DNA from: Thermoplasmatota archaeon
GTDB lineage: Archaea; Thermoplasmatota; Thermoplasmata; UBA10834
DNA: 12,166 bases
Assembly (NCBI GenBank): GCA_022848805.1
Contig: JAJISI010000027.1
Location: forward strand, 1 to 12,166
Direction: 5' to 3'
Part shown: positions 1-6,130 of the stretch, in pieces
Layout of the letters: every line of letters begins with the position of its first letter
Numbering within the stretch: the stretch's first letter is position 1
The notes under the pieces: generated by a model
The model's input: the letters and a program-made list of their open reading frames with translations, nothing else
The model's database searches: none
Told to the model about the DNA's origin: nothing
Position numbers and translations under genes: made by a program

Positions 1-399
1 GCATGCTCCCATATCCATGTCATAGACGAACCTGAAGTGGAACGGTATGTCGGCGGCGAGCACGGCGGGCACAGCGTCCATCAGGTCCCTCCGAATGCTA
101 GGCACCAGCCCCGGATGCTTGGCGATGATCTTCCGGCAGGGCCTCATATCCCCCTTGTACAGAAGCTCGCACGCTTCTGTTCGTCTGATCCGCTTCTTGT
201 CGGCCTCGAGTATGCTGACGACCTCGTCCGATGGCTCCACGACGAAGAAGTATGGCTCGAACCCAGGGTATCTGACCGCGACCGACTGCCCGTCCTGTGT
301 CTTGCCGTAGAGATGCATCTCGAGGTTGTCCTCGAACGCCTCGTACCTGGGGTGAGAGGTCACCCCTATCAGTCGAATATCCCATCGATCCATCGGCAT
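1..399 (-). CDS. polB: Family-B DNA polymerase, N-terminal part (runs off the left edge)
   Basis: Reading leftward from an ATG at 399-397 gives 133 uninterrupted codons with no stop before the window ends, so this is the 5' part of a longer gene. The protein resembles the N-terminal domain of archaeal replicative or repair family-B polymerases: a small beta domain with FEPYFFVVEP (47-56), then KHPGLVPSIRRDL (94-106) and DIPFHFRF (117-124). In the Pyrococcus enzyme the equivalent stretches hold the template uracil-sensing pocket. Exonuclease and polymerase motifs lie outside the window. The ATG overlaps the last base of the upstream GTPase stop (TGATG), which suggests translational coupling. 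A second ATG two codons in is an alternative start. The family assignment rests on this N-terminal domain only, but the motif spacing is convincing. Confidence 0.85.
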   Translation of the reverse strand, partial: MPMDRWDIRLIGVTSHPRYEAFEDNLEMHLYGKTQDGQSVAVRYPGFEPYFFVVEPSDEVVSILEADKKRIRRTEACELLYKGDMRPCRKIIAKHPGLVPSIRRDLMDAVPAVLAADIPFHFRFVYDMDMGAC

Positions 400-1586
400 C
401 AAACTCTCGCGACGATCTTGACCACGTCGTTCTCCTTGAGGACGTGGTCGTGGCCCACCGTCATGTGGGTCCTTCCGTCTATCGCCCTAATAAAGTTATC
501 ACCCAGGTCCGTGTGCACCTTGAACGCCAGGTCTTTCGCGTTGCTCCCGCGAGTCATCAGATACGCGTCGGGCAACACGCGCCCCTGCTTGTCGACCCAC
601 TTCGTCTCGTCCTCGACGGGGTATACGATTATCATGTTCAGCACCTCGAATACGACCCGCTCGAGGACAGGTTGCACGCCCGTCCCACCGGACGATTTCA
701 GCCACGCAGCCATCTTGTCTAAGGCCTGCGTCTGCGAGGCGTTCAGCTTACTTGGGTCGGTGATCTCGAAAGCCTCGTCGCCGGGGGTGTATCCAATCAA
801 CCCCGCATTTGTAGCTTTTCTCAGCGCGAGCTCGAACTCCGCGCTCGTCGATACTATCGGGTAACCGGTTGCCTTGAGCTTCTCCATCATTCCAGGAGGG
901 GCGATATCGGCCTTGTTGGCGGCGACTATCATCGGCTTGCTTATCTTCTGCAACGCTTGACAGAACTTAAGCAACTCCTCGTCCTTCCACATGCTCGCGT
1001 CATGGTCATTTCCCGACTGTCTGATAGCTGCGAGTATCTGCGATTCCGTTATCGACAGACCGGTCAGCTTCTCCTGAAGCAACTTCTCGAACTTCTTGCC
1101 TGCGACCTTTGCCTGCCGGGCGATCTTGATGAAGTCCTTCTCAAGGATCCCGAATATCCAGAAGGATATCTCCTTCTCCAGGAAGGTGACGTCCATGGAG
1201 GGGTCGTGTGAGCCAACACCTACGGGGTTTCCCTCGAAGTCCGTCCCGCCGCTGGCGTCTACGACGTGGATGAAGGCGTGCGCCTGACGCAGGTCGTCCA
1301 GGAACTTGTTCCCTAGACCCTTTCCAGAATGGGCGTCCGGAACGAGCCCGGCGACATCGATCACCTCGATAGGCACGAACCTGGTGCCGTTCTCGCACAG
1401 CGAGTTGTTCGGGTTGCACGGCTTCCCGATGTCGGAGTGCGGACAGGGTCCTCTGACATGGCCGACGCCTCTGTTCGCCTCGATGGTCGTGAAGGGATAC
1501 GACGCGACCTGGGCCGTGGCCATCGTCAGCGCGGAGAAGAAGGTGGACTTCCCCACATTGGGCTTCCCAACTATGCCTACCAGCAT
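399..1586 (-). CDS. YchF/Ygr210-type (Obg-HflX superfamily) GTPase with TGS domain
   Basis: This 395-aa P-loop GTPase is full length for the archaeal Ygr210-like branch of the YchF/OLA1 group. G1 is GKPNVGKST (7-15), the switch-I threonine lies in PFTTIEANRG (31-40), G3 is DVAG (77-80) and G4 is NKAD (224-227). A hydrophobic residue follows G3 (DVAGLV), as in HAS-type GTPases that lack the usual catalytic glutamine. The insert with C48, C57 and C64 between switch I and G3 is typical of the archaeal branch. The C-terminal 75 or so residues, ending VLKENDVVKIVARV, form a TGS domain. Relatives bind ribosomes or translation complexes and act in the cytoplasm; the exact role here is unknown. The ATG at 1586 lies about 38 bases from a TATA-like element, giving a very short leader. 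The stop overlaps the polB start by one base, so the two are probably co-transcribed. Confidence 0.93.
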   Translation of the reverse strand: MLVGIVGKPNVGKSTFFSALTMATAQVASYPFTTIEANRGVGHVRGPCPHSDIGKPCNPNNSLCENGTRFVPIEVIDVAGLVPDAHSGKGLGNKFLDDLRQAHAFIHVVDASGGTDFEGNPVGVGSHDPSMDVTFLEKEISFWIFGILEKDFIKIARQAKVAGKKFEKLLQEKLTGLSITESQILAAIRQSGNDHDASMWKDEELLKFCQALQKISKPMIVAANKADIAPPGMMEKLKATGYPIVSTSAEFELALRKATNAGLIGYTPGDEAFEITDPSKLNASQTQALDKMAAWLKSSGGTGVQPVLERVVFEVLNMIIVYPVEDETKWVDKQGRVLPDAYLMTRGSNAKDLAFKVHTDLGDNFIRAIDGRTHMTVGHDHVLKENDVVKIVARV

Positions 1587-1611
1587 CCTGCTCCCCCGGG
1601 GTGCTCAATGC

Positions 1612-1624
1612 CCCTATACATAGA
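1612..1624 (-). promoter_or_regulatory. TATA-like promoter of the YchF-type GTPase / polB unit
   Basis: On the minus strand this reads TCTATGTATAGGG. Its 5' edge is 38 bases upstream of the GTPase ATG, so the usual archaeal spacing (initiation about 25 bases past the TATA centre) would give a leader of only about 6 bases. It sits in the 149-bp divergent region shared with the DUF1611 gene. The match to a TATA box is fair, not perfect. Confidence 0.5.
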
Positions 1625-1705
1625 AAAACTGCACGGTGACTCGAGTCGATCGATGCACGCAACACTGCTGCCGCCAGGCGATTGCGGAGGTTGTGGGTCA
1701 AGGGA

Positions 1706-1713
1706 TTTATATG
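1706..1713 (+). promoter_or_regulatory. TATA box for the DUF1611 gene
   Basis: TTTATATG within an otherwise GC-rich stretch, centred about 26 bases before the ATG at 1736. This is the spacing expected for a transcript that starts at or next to the start codon. It argues against a longer reading of the gene from the upstream ATG at 1682, because that start would lie upstream of the promoter. Confidence 0.65.
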
Positions 1714-1735
1714 TCCGTCGCAGTTGCGGGCATCC

Positions 1736-2809
1736 ATGGAAACGGCCATCATCCTCTGCGAGGGCGGGTTCGGCACGCCGGCGGGCAAGACCGCTGCAGG
1801 ACTGGTGAGACACTCGCTACGGTTCAAAATAGTCGGGATCGTGGACAGCAAAACCGCTGGACTTGACGCCGGAGAGGTGCTCGATGGGAAAAGGAACGGC
1901 GTTCCGATCTTCGCATCGGTCAAGGTTGCACTTGCCGGCTTGGCAGAGAAGCCGCAGTTCATGATAATCGGGGTAGCGACGGTCGGTGGCATGCTGCCGG
2001 ACGAGTTCAGACAGCCCATCGTGGACGCCATAGAAGGAGGCGTCAGCATGATGTCGGGACTTCACGAGTGGCTCGGAGACGACGACGAGCTGAAGGCGCT
2101 CGCCGCGAAGAACGGCGTCACACTCAATGACATACGAAGAGAGCCGCCACTTCGCGAGCTGCACAAATACATGAACCTAGCAGGCAAGCTGGATTGCATC
2201 AGGATACCCGTTCTGGGGACTGACGCCGCAATAGGCAAGAGAACCGCCGCGGTGGTCCTCGCCAAGGCGCTCGGTGAGCGTGGTATACGCACTGCGTTCG
2301 TCGCCACCGGTCAGACCGGGCTCTTGCAGGGCTCGAAGTACGGCATCCCGTTGGATGCCATAAGGGGCGACTATGTCGTCGGTGAGCTCGAGAACGCGAT
2401 AGTGACGGCATACAACGAGGAGAAACCTCAGGTCATAATCATCGAAGGCCAAGGGGCACTGAGCCATCCCGCTTACGTGACGGGGTCGAGAGCGATAGTC
2501 AGCGCATCCCAGCCCCAGACGGTCGTTCTCGTGCACGCCCCTGCCAGAAAGTACAGGAGCTACGCGGACGATGAACCGCACATGTTGCCTGGCGGCACGG
2601 TAGAGCGCGAATCTGAGCTCATCAAGACCTTGGCGGGCTGCGACGTAATAGGCATCGCCCTGAACCCAGAGTCGCTAACGAGGGAGGAGTTCATCCGAGT
2701 CACGGCGGAATACGAAGAGAAGTACGGCGTTCCCGCCTGTGATGTGCTGACGGACGGTCCTGGAAAGATAGTCGATGCGATAATCAAGCGGTTCTTCTCA
2801 GAGAGCTGA
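1736..2809 (+). CDS. DUF1611-family (DgcN-like) P-loop protein
   Basis: The protein has 357 aa. The N-terminal half is Rossmann-like: a glycine-rich GGFGTPAGKTA (10-20), then a strand and VDSKTAG (36-42). The C-terminal half is an NTPase-like fold with a P-loop-like GTDAAIGKRT (161-170) and a Walker-B-like VIIIEGQGALSHP (233-245). This two-part architecture matches DUF1611. The best studied members, DgcN of marine bacteria and haloarchaea, N-acetylate D-glutamate and work with the racemase-like DgcA. No DgcA is visible here, so the substrate is uncertain. The ATG at 1736 was chosen because the TATA box lies 31 bases upstream and would fall inside any longer version. There is no Shine-Dalgarno, consistent with a leaderless mRNA. 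The 3' end overlaps the end of ksgA by 26 bp on the opposite strand. The family call is fairly sure; the activity is not. Confidence 0.82.
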   Translation: METAIILCEGGFGTPAGKTAAGLVRHSLRFKIVGIVDSKTAGLDAGEVLDGKRNGVPIFASVKVALAGLAEKPQFMIIGVATVGGMLPDEFRQPIVDAIEGGVSMMSGLHEWLGDDDELKALAAKNGVTLNDIRREPPLRELHKYMNLAGKLDCIRIPVLGTDAAIGKRTAAVVLAKALGERGIRTAFVATGQTGLLQGSKYGIPLDAIRGDYVVGELENAIVTAYNEEKPQVIIIEGQGALSHPAYVTGSRAIVSASQPQTVVLVHAPARKYRSYADDEPHMLPGGTVERESELIKTLAGCDVIGIALNPESLTREEFIRVTAEYEEKYGVPACDVLTDGPGKIVDAIIKRFFSES

Positions 2810-3620
2810 CGAGGTCGAGAAAGGCGTCCGATAGCTCGCCGATCTCCTCTGGCGTTAGCTGTTCAGCCCTCTTCGACGCATTGGGCAGGCCTCCGAAGTC
2901 GGGAGTATCGGTCGCTCCAGCGAAGTACCCCCTTGACGAAGGGTTTCCCGCAAGCGCGTTCATCACCTTCTTCCTCCTGTGGGAGAAGATGGCTTTCGTG
3001 ACATCGTAGAAGACCTTCTCGTCCGCCACTGAGAAGGGTGGCTTCCTTGGCGTCAATACGACGACGCTCGAATCGACCCTTGGCTGGGGCCAGAACGCGG
3101 CCTTCGACACTTTCATGGCCATCTCGCAATGCGCCCGGTAGTACACTCCCACAGACAGCCTGCCATAGTCCCGGGTCCCAGGCTTGGCCGTCATCCGCTG
3201 GGCGAACTCACGCTGCACCATCAGAACCGCCTTCTCGAACCCTATCTCGAGCAGCCTGAAGGTGATCGGCGACGATATCTGGTACGGAAGGTTGGACACG
3301 ACCTTCTGAAACTCAGGGAGGAAGGCGCTGACGGCATCCCCGTTGACCAGTCGGATGCGCTCGCCGAACCTGCGTGTCAAGAACCTGCAGAAGGACCCGT
3401 CGGCCTCGACTGCCACCACTTTCGCTCCGGTGGCGAGGATCGCCTCCGTGAGGTTGCCGATGCCTGGCCCAACCTCGAGAACAACATCGCCGGGTCTGAG
3501 CCCAGCCAGCTCGATCTGACCTCTCACGACCCTCTCGTCAAGCAGAAAGTGTTGACCGAGTCGCTTCGAGGGTCGCTTGTCCAATGACTCCAGGATGGTC
3601 CTGACCTCTTCGGCCCTCAT
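2784..3620 (-). CDS. ksgA: 16S rRNA dimethyladenosine methyltransferase (KsgA/Dim1)
   Basis: This 278-aa SAM-dependent enzyme dimethylates two adjacent adenosines in the 3'-terminal helix (h45) of 16S rRNA late in small-subunit assembly. Visible motifs are SKRLGQHFLLDE (18-29) at the N-terminus, the SAM-binding EVGPGIGNLTEA (49-60), the acidic VEAD (71-74), the catalytic SNLPYQISSPI (109-119) and FWPQPRVDSSVV (176-187). The length is normal for archaeal Dim1. The ATG at 3620 fits the family N-terminus and has GGAGAGG eight bases upstream; an upstream in-frame extension would run into DUF655. It is the last gene of the pus10-L21e-rpo4-DUF655 unit, 25 bases after DUF655. Its last codons overlap the end of the convergent DUF1611 gene. 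Confidence 0.96.
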   Translation of the reverse strand: MRAEEVRTILESLDKRPSKRLGQHFLLDERVVRGQIELAGLRPGDVVLEVGPGIGNLTEAILATGAKVVAVEADGSFCRFLTRRFGERIRLVNGDAVSAFLPEFQKVVSNLPYQISSPITFRLLEIGFEKAVLMVQREFAQRMTAKPGTRDYGRLSVGVYYRAHCEMAMKVSKAAFWPQPRVDSSVVVLTPRKPPFSVADEKVFYDVTKAIFSHRRKKVMNALAGNPSSRGYFAGATDTPDFGGLPNASKRAEQLTPEEIGELSDAFLDLVSSLRRTA

Positions 3621-3645
3621 TTCGAGTGCCTCTCCGTCATCATGG

Positions 3646-4209
3646 TCATCGCGAAACGAACAGACGGTACTTCTCGTTCGGGTTCGAAAGCTCCTCCTCA
3701 ACCCTCTTGGCGATGAGCTTGTCCACTTGATGGGCCATCGGCACCCTTTTGCCGATGTCCTCGAAGTCCACGAACGGCCCCTTCTTCCTCTCCTCGATGA
3801 TGCTCCACATGGTCTTCTTGCCCAAGCCCGGGAGTAACTCCAGCATGTGGAAGCGCGTGGTGATCGGCTGGGCCTCGTTTAAGAACCTGACGAACCTCGG
3901 TTCGTTCGCCGTGATGACATCCATGACCACGTACGGGAGCTCGCTCTGCGCAGCGTTCGTGAGTTCGTTGTAGCTGATCCTGCGCTTCACATGCAGTATC
4001 TCCTGCCTGAGGTCGAGATCCTTCCCGATGTACACCCGGTCGCTGGCAGTTATCTTGGTATCAAGCCGAGGGACGAGCTCGAAGAGCTTGAACTGCGCCT
4101 CACCCAACGCATACGCCACTGGCTCCTGCTTGAACTTCCGTTCATCAGGCAGACCCTGGGGAAGATAATCTAGAATGCGTGCATAGTCTTCCAACGAGAA
4201 TTCCCCCAA
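3646..4209 (-). CDS. DUF655 protein with helix-hairpin-helix motif (archaeal, predicted RNA-binding)
   Basis: This is a 187-aa archaeal protein of the DUF655 family. DYARILDYLPQG (8-19) near the start is the family hallmark. After it come a small beta-rich segment, perhaps OB-like, around 58-80, and a helix-hairpin-helix around LPGLGKKTMWSIIEERKKG (126-144). Helix-hairpin-helix motifs usually contact nucleic acid backbones. The biochemical role is unknown; its constant position between Rpo4 and Dim1 in many archaea suggests RNA or ribosome work. No ATG start exists: an in-frame stop lies two codons before the TTG at 4209, and the next candidate is a TTG at 4194 (residue 6). The second start fits the family N-terminus and a possible promoter at 4221-4230 better, so the protein may be 182 aa. 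It lies 6 bases after the rpo4 stop. Confidence 0.88.
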   Translation of the reverse strand: MGEFSLEDYARILDYLPQGLPDERKFKQEPVAYALGEAQFKLFELVPRLDTKITASDRVYIGKDLDLRQEILHVKRRISYNELTNAAQSELPYVVMDVITANEPRFVRFLNEAQPITTRFHMLELLPGLGKKTMWSIIEERKKGPFVDFEDIGKRVPMAHQVDKLIAKRVEEELSNPNEKYRLFVSR

Positions 4210-4215
4210 AGCTCG

Positions 4216-4536
4216 TCAGAGATATTTCTCCACTACGCTAAGTATCTTTTCGACGTCCTTCTTCTCCAAGTTCGCACGTTCCTTGGCGAAGATCACCCTC
4301 ACGTCGTCCGCATGCGTCGGCATCACGTCGGTTATCTTGACGGCGCTGGGCTCCGTCACGAATCCGAGCGCACCAAGCTCTTTCAGGAGCTTCTTGGCCT
4401 TCTTATGCTCCAGCTTGGCGAACTTCTGGCAGTGCTCGAGGGCTAGCTTCTGCTCTGCTGTCAGCTCCTGCTCCTCCTGTCTCGCAAGGAGTATCTCATT
4501 CACCTCAGCCAGAGGGGCTACCTTCTTCTCCTCCAT
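4216..4536 (-). CDS. rpo4: DNA-directed RNA polymerase subunit Rpo4 (RpoF, Rpb4-like)
   Basis: This 106-aa acidic and lysine-rich protein is about the normal length for archaeal Rpo4. In this family Rpo4 pairs with Rpo7 to form the stalk of RNA polymerase, which binds emerging RNA and helps open-complex formation and termination. N-terminal VNEILLARQE (12-21) and the C-terminal helical, HRDC-like part with ITDVMPTHADDVRVIFAKER (68-87) match the Rpb4/RpoF pattern, in which this stretch reads roughly 'I.D.lP....dlr.if..e'. The gene starts 19 bases after the L21e stop, with GGTG six bases upstream of the ATG as a possible ribosome binding site. The placement L21e-rpo4-DUF655 is common in Euryarchaeota and supports the call. 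Confidence 0.93.
   Translation of the reverse strand: MEEKKVAPLAEVNEILLARQEEQELTAEQKLALEHCQKFAKLEHKKAKKLLKELGALGFVTEPSAVKITDVMPTHADDVRVIFAKERANLEKKDVEKILSVVEKYL
4221..4230 (-). promoter_or_regulatory. Possible internal TATA element for DUF655 (inside rpo4)
   Basis: Minus-strand GAGAAATATC differs by one base from the pus10 element GATAAATATC. Its 5' edge is exactly 36 bases from the TTG at 4194, the same distance as in pus10. It lies in the last codons of rpo4, so it could be chance imposed by coding sequence. Treat it as a candidate only. Confidence 0.3.
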
Positions 4537-4555
4537 GAAAACACCAGCCCAACTT

Positions 4556-4849
4556 TCAGGCCGCCTTCCTCAGGTGCTCAGGCCTGACTATTATCTTCTT
4601 CATCTTGCCACCGTCCCTTATGTCTAGCAGGTAGGCGCCACCCTGCATCCCAGTAACGGTGCCAGTCTTCCCGTGGAACCTGACATGGGGCATACCTTTG
4701 TGCATGCTCGGGTCGAGATTGACGTTGGCCTTGTCACCGACTTCGAACTTCTGGAACACCCTTGTGATCGGAGAGAGTCCTCTATCCCTCGCGCGCTTCT
4801 GCATCACGTACCGTGTCCGACGTCGTCCTCCTTTCGAAGCTTTGACCAT
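4556..4849 (-). CDS. rpl21e: Large ribosomal subunit protein L21e (eL21)
   Basis: This is a 97-aa very basic protein. The opening VKASKGGRRRTRYVMQKRAR (residues 2-21) and the SH3-like barrel core, with VNLDPSMHKGMPHVRFHGKT (42-61) and IIVRPEHLR near the end, are characteristic of eL21, a protein shared by archaeal and eukaryotic large subunits and absent from bacteria. The ATG at 4849 is preferred over an in-frame GTG at 4870 because the family begins 'MV..S.G.R..TR' and because a TATA box lies 32 bases upstream of this ATG, the leaderless distance. The gene follows pus10 by 4 bases, and its promoter is embedded in the last codons of pus10. It could therefore be made both from the operon transcript and from its own leaderless transcript, useful for a ribosomal protein needed in larger amounts than Pus10. 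Confidence 0.95.
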   Translation of the reverse strand: MVKASKGGRRRTRYVMQKRARDRGLSPITRVFQKFEVGDKANVNLDPSMHKGMPHVRFHGKTGTVTGMQGGAYLLDIRDGGKMKKIIVRPEHLRKAA

Positions 4850-4853
4850 GTCT

Positions 4854-6065
4854 TCACGCCCCCTTGTCACCTATATTTATCACGTCCAGCTCGGTCACCT
4901 CGCAGGGCACACCGACGATGTCCGCGACATTCGGCTTCGTTCGGCCATCATCACCATGCATCAACTCCTTGATGTAGGTGCCGCTGTCCGCCTCCAAGAC
5001 GATCACGACCTCCGAACCGTCGACCGTTTCAATCTCTACCCTATGAACGGTCCTGACGCGTTCGAGGTCTGCACGCCTGTGGGCCACCCTGTTTGGGGTG
5101 AGCTGACTTATAGGTTTTTCGGCCAATACACGAGGTATGTCATTAAGCTTTCTGTGGTCGAATTCCCCCTGGAACCGCACACTGACCCTGTAAGTCTTAG
5201 GACAAGCGGCGCTTTTTATCGCCCGCACCTCGCCCCTCGTCGAGGGTCTGAGTCCTTCTACCTCGACCAACCCCTTGGCCGAGGCGTTCATCTCCTCCTC
5301 GGCTGCGGCGATGTCGATAGACCTCTTCTGCGGCCTCCTGACCTCCGCTACGAACGGTCTGCCGTTCCCCAGCATGAGGGCGTCGATGTCCTCCCTCCCC
5401 ATGCCGTGGAAGTACTCCTCGTCCCCCTCTGCGAGTCTCATCAGGACAGGACCTATCAGATCCTGAACGCTCGACTCATACATTCTCCCAACGCCGTTGC
5501 ACCTGGGACAACCCTTCCCACGGCACTCACGGCACGGCCATCTTGTCTGAGGCAGTTCCCTGCTGAACTTCCGATACCGTCCATAGAAGAACAAAGGGGT
5601 CACATCAGCCGTCACACGGTCGAACATGGTGTCGACGACGAAGACGACGTCCGGGTTCTTGAACTCGACTGGTATGTCCAAAGCAGCCTCTACCACCTTG
5701 CCGATCTCCCGGTTCATCTCACCCTTTATGGACTCAGTTTCGGAAGCGCCGGAATCGGTCCATAGCTGCTCCTCACGCTCGATGACGGCGGGATCTATCT
5801 TCGACCCGACGAGGAAGTTGGAGTGCTCGAAGGGCGCGGAGGACTTCTCCACCAGCCTGCCGAACTTGGACACTTCCGAAAAAAGACCCCTACAGATGTG
5901 ACAGTCTGCGCTCTCCAGCGTCGGAACGCTCACCAGATACCGAGTTATCGCGCCCCGCTGCCGGTTGGACATGCCTGTGGAGACGCGGGCAAACAGCCTT
6001 CCAAGGCAATGGTTGCACAGGGGCCGCTCGAGCGCACGCCCTGCGATCTCTAGCCTTCTGGACAT
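4854..6065 (-). CDS. pus10: tRNA pseudouridine synthase Pus10
   Basis: This 403-aa archaeal Pus10 is known in the family to make pseudouridine 54 and 55 in the T-loop of tRNAs. The N-terminal accessory region carries zinc-binding pairs CNHC (17-20) and CHIC (55-58), followed by a THUMP-like region. Another cysteine cluster, WPCRECRGKGCPRC (176-189), precedes the catalytic core, as I recall for archaeal members. The catalytic motif is GREDIDALMLGNGRPF (223-238); D226, in GRED, aligns with the TruA-type catalytic aspartate. The C-terminal DSGTYIKELMHGDDGRT (360-376) is the Pus10 signature. The ATG at 6065 is preferred over a TTG at 6089 because a strong TATA box begins 36 bases upstream of it; the TTG start would lie inside the promoter-to-start interval. 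It is the first gene of a five-gene unit and its stop is 4 bases before L21e. Confidence 0.96.
   Translation of the reverse strand: MSRRLEIAGRALERPLCNHCLGRLFARVSTGMSNRQRGAITRYLVSVPTLESADCHICRGLFSEVSKFGRLVEKSSAPFEHSNFLVGSKIDPAVIEREEQLWTDSGASETESIKGEMNREIGKVVEAALDIPVEFKNPDVVFVVDTMFDRVTADVTPLFFYGRYRKFSRELPQTRWPCRECRGKGCPRCNGVGRMYESSVQDLIGPVLMRLAEGDEEYFHGMGREDIDALMLGNGRPFVAEVRRPQKRSIDIAAAEEEMNASAKGLVEVEGLRPSTRGEVRAIKSAACPKTYRVSVRFQGEFDHRKLNDIPRVLAEKPISQLTPNRVAHRRADLERVRTVHRVEIETVDGSEVVIVLEADSGTYIKELMHGDDGRTKPNVADIVGVPCEVTELDVINIGDKGA
4871..4881 (-). promoter_or_regulatory. Internal TATA box for L21e within the 3' end of pus10
   Basis: Minus-strand GATAAATATAG is nearly identical to the pus10 promoter GATAAATATC. 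Its centre is about 26 bases before the L21e ATG, which places the predicted transcription start at or one base before that ATG. It encodes part of the Pus10 C-terminus (around INI-GD), so coding and promoter functions overlap. Confidence 0.6.
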
Positions 6066-6091
6066 GGTACAGGTCGGTACGAGGTTCAACT

Positions 6092-6101
6092 GATATTTAT
6101 C
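6092..6101 (-). promoter_or_regulatory. TATA box of the pus10 unit
   Basis: Minus-strand GATAAATATC lies in the 65-bp gap between the unknown 187-aa gene and pus10. Its 5' edge is 36 bases before the pus10 ATG at 6065, predicting a leader of about 5 bases. It separates the ribosome-biogenesis unit on its right from the pus10 unit, although read-through from upstream is possible because no clear T-rich terminator is visible in the gap. Confidence 0.65.
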
Positions 6102-6130
6102 GTTATCTGACCGTCACCCGCGCGCCCGTG

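Noticed and set aside
176..189. Thought that the extra Cys cluster WPCRECRGKGCPRC (residues 176-189 of Pus10) might mark an unusual fused zinc finger
   Set aside because: As far as I recall, archaeal Pus10 proteins normally carry a similar cysteine-rich stretch just before the catalytic domain, so it is not treated as novel. The numbers given are protein residues of the gene at 4854-6065.
37..864. 275-codon plus-strand open frame across the polB start and the GTPase gene
   Set aside because: It lies antisense to two well-supported genes and its product has no recognisable motif and a composition rich in Arg, Ser and Pro typical of shadow frames in GC-rich DNA.
1682..1735. 18-codon upstream extension of the DUF1611 gene from ATG 1682
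   Set aside because: The TATA box at 1706-1713 lies within it and the family-like sequence begins at METAIILCEGG, so the start at 1736 is better.
4659..5765. 368-codon plus-strand open frame antisense to L21e and pus10
   Set aside because: Pus10 and L21e on the other strand are certain; the antisense product is low-complexity with no domain pattern or promoter.
6066..6089. TTG start for pus10 at 6089 adding eight residues
   Set aside because: It would lie only a few bases after the TATA box, upstream of the expected transcription start; the ATG at 6065 fits.
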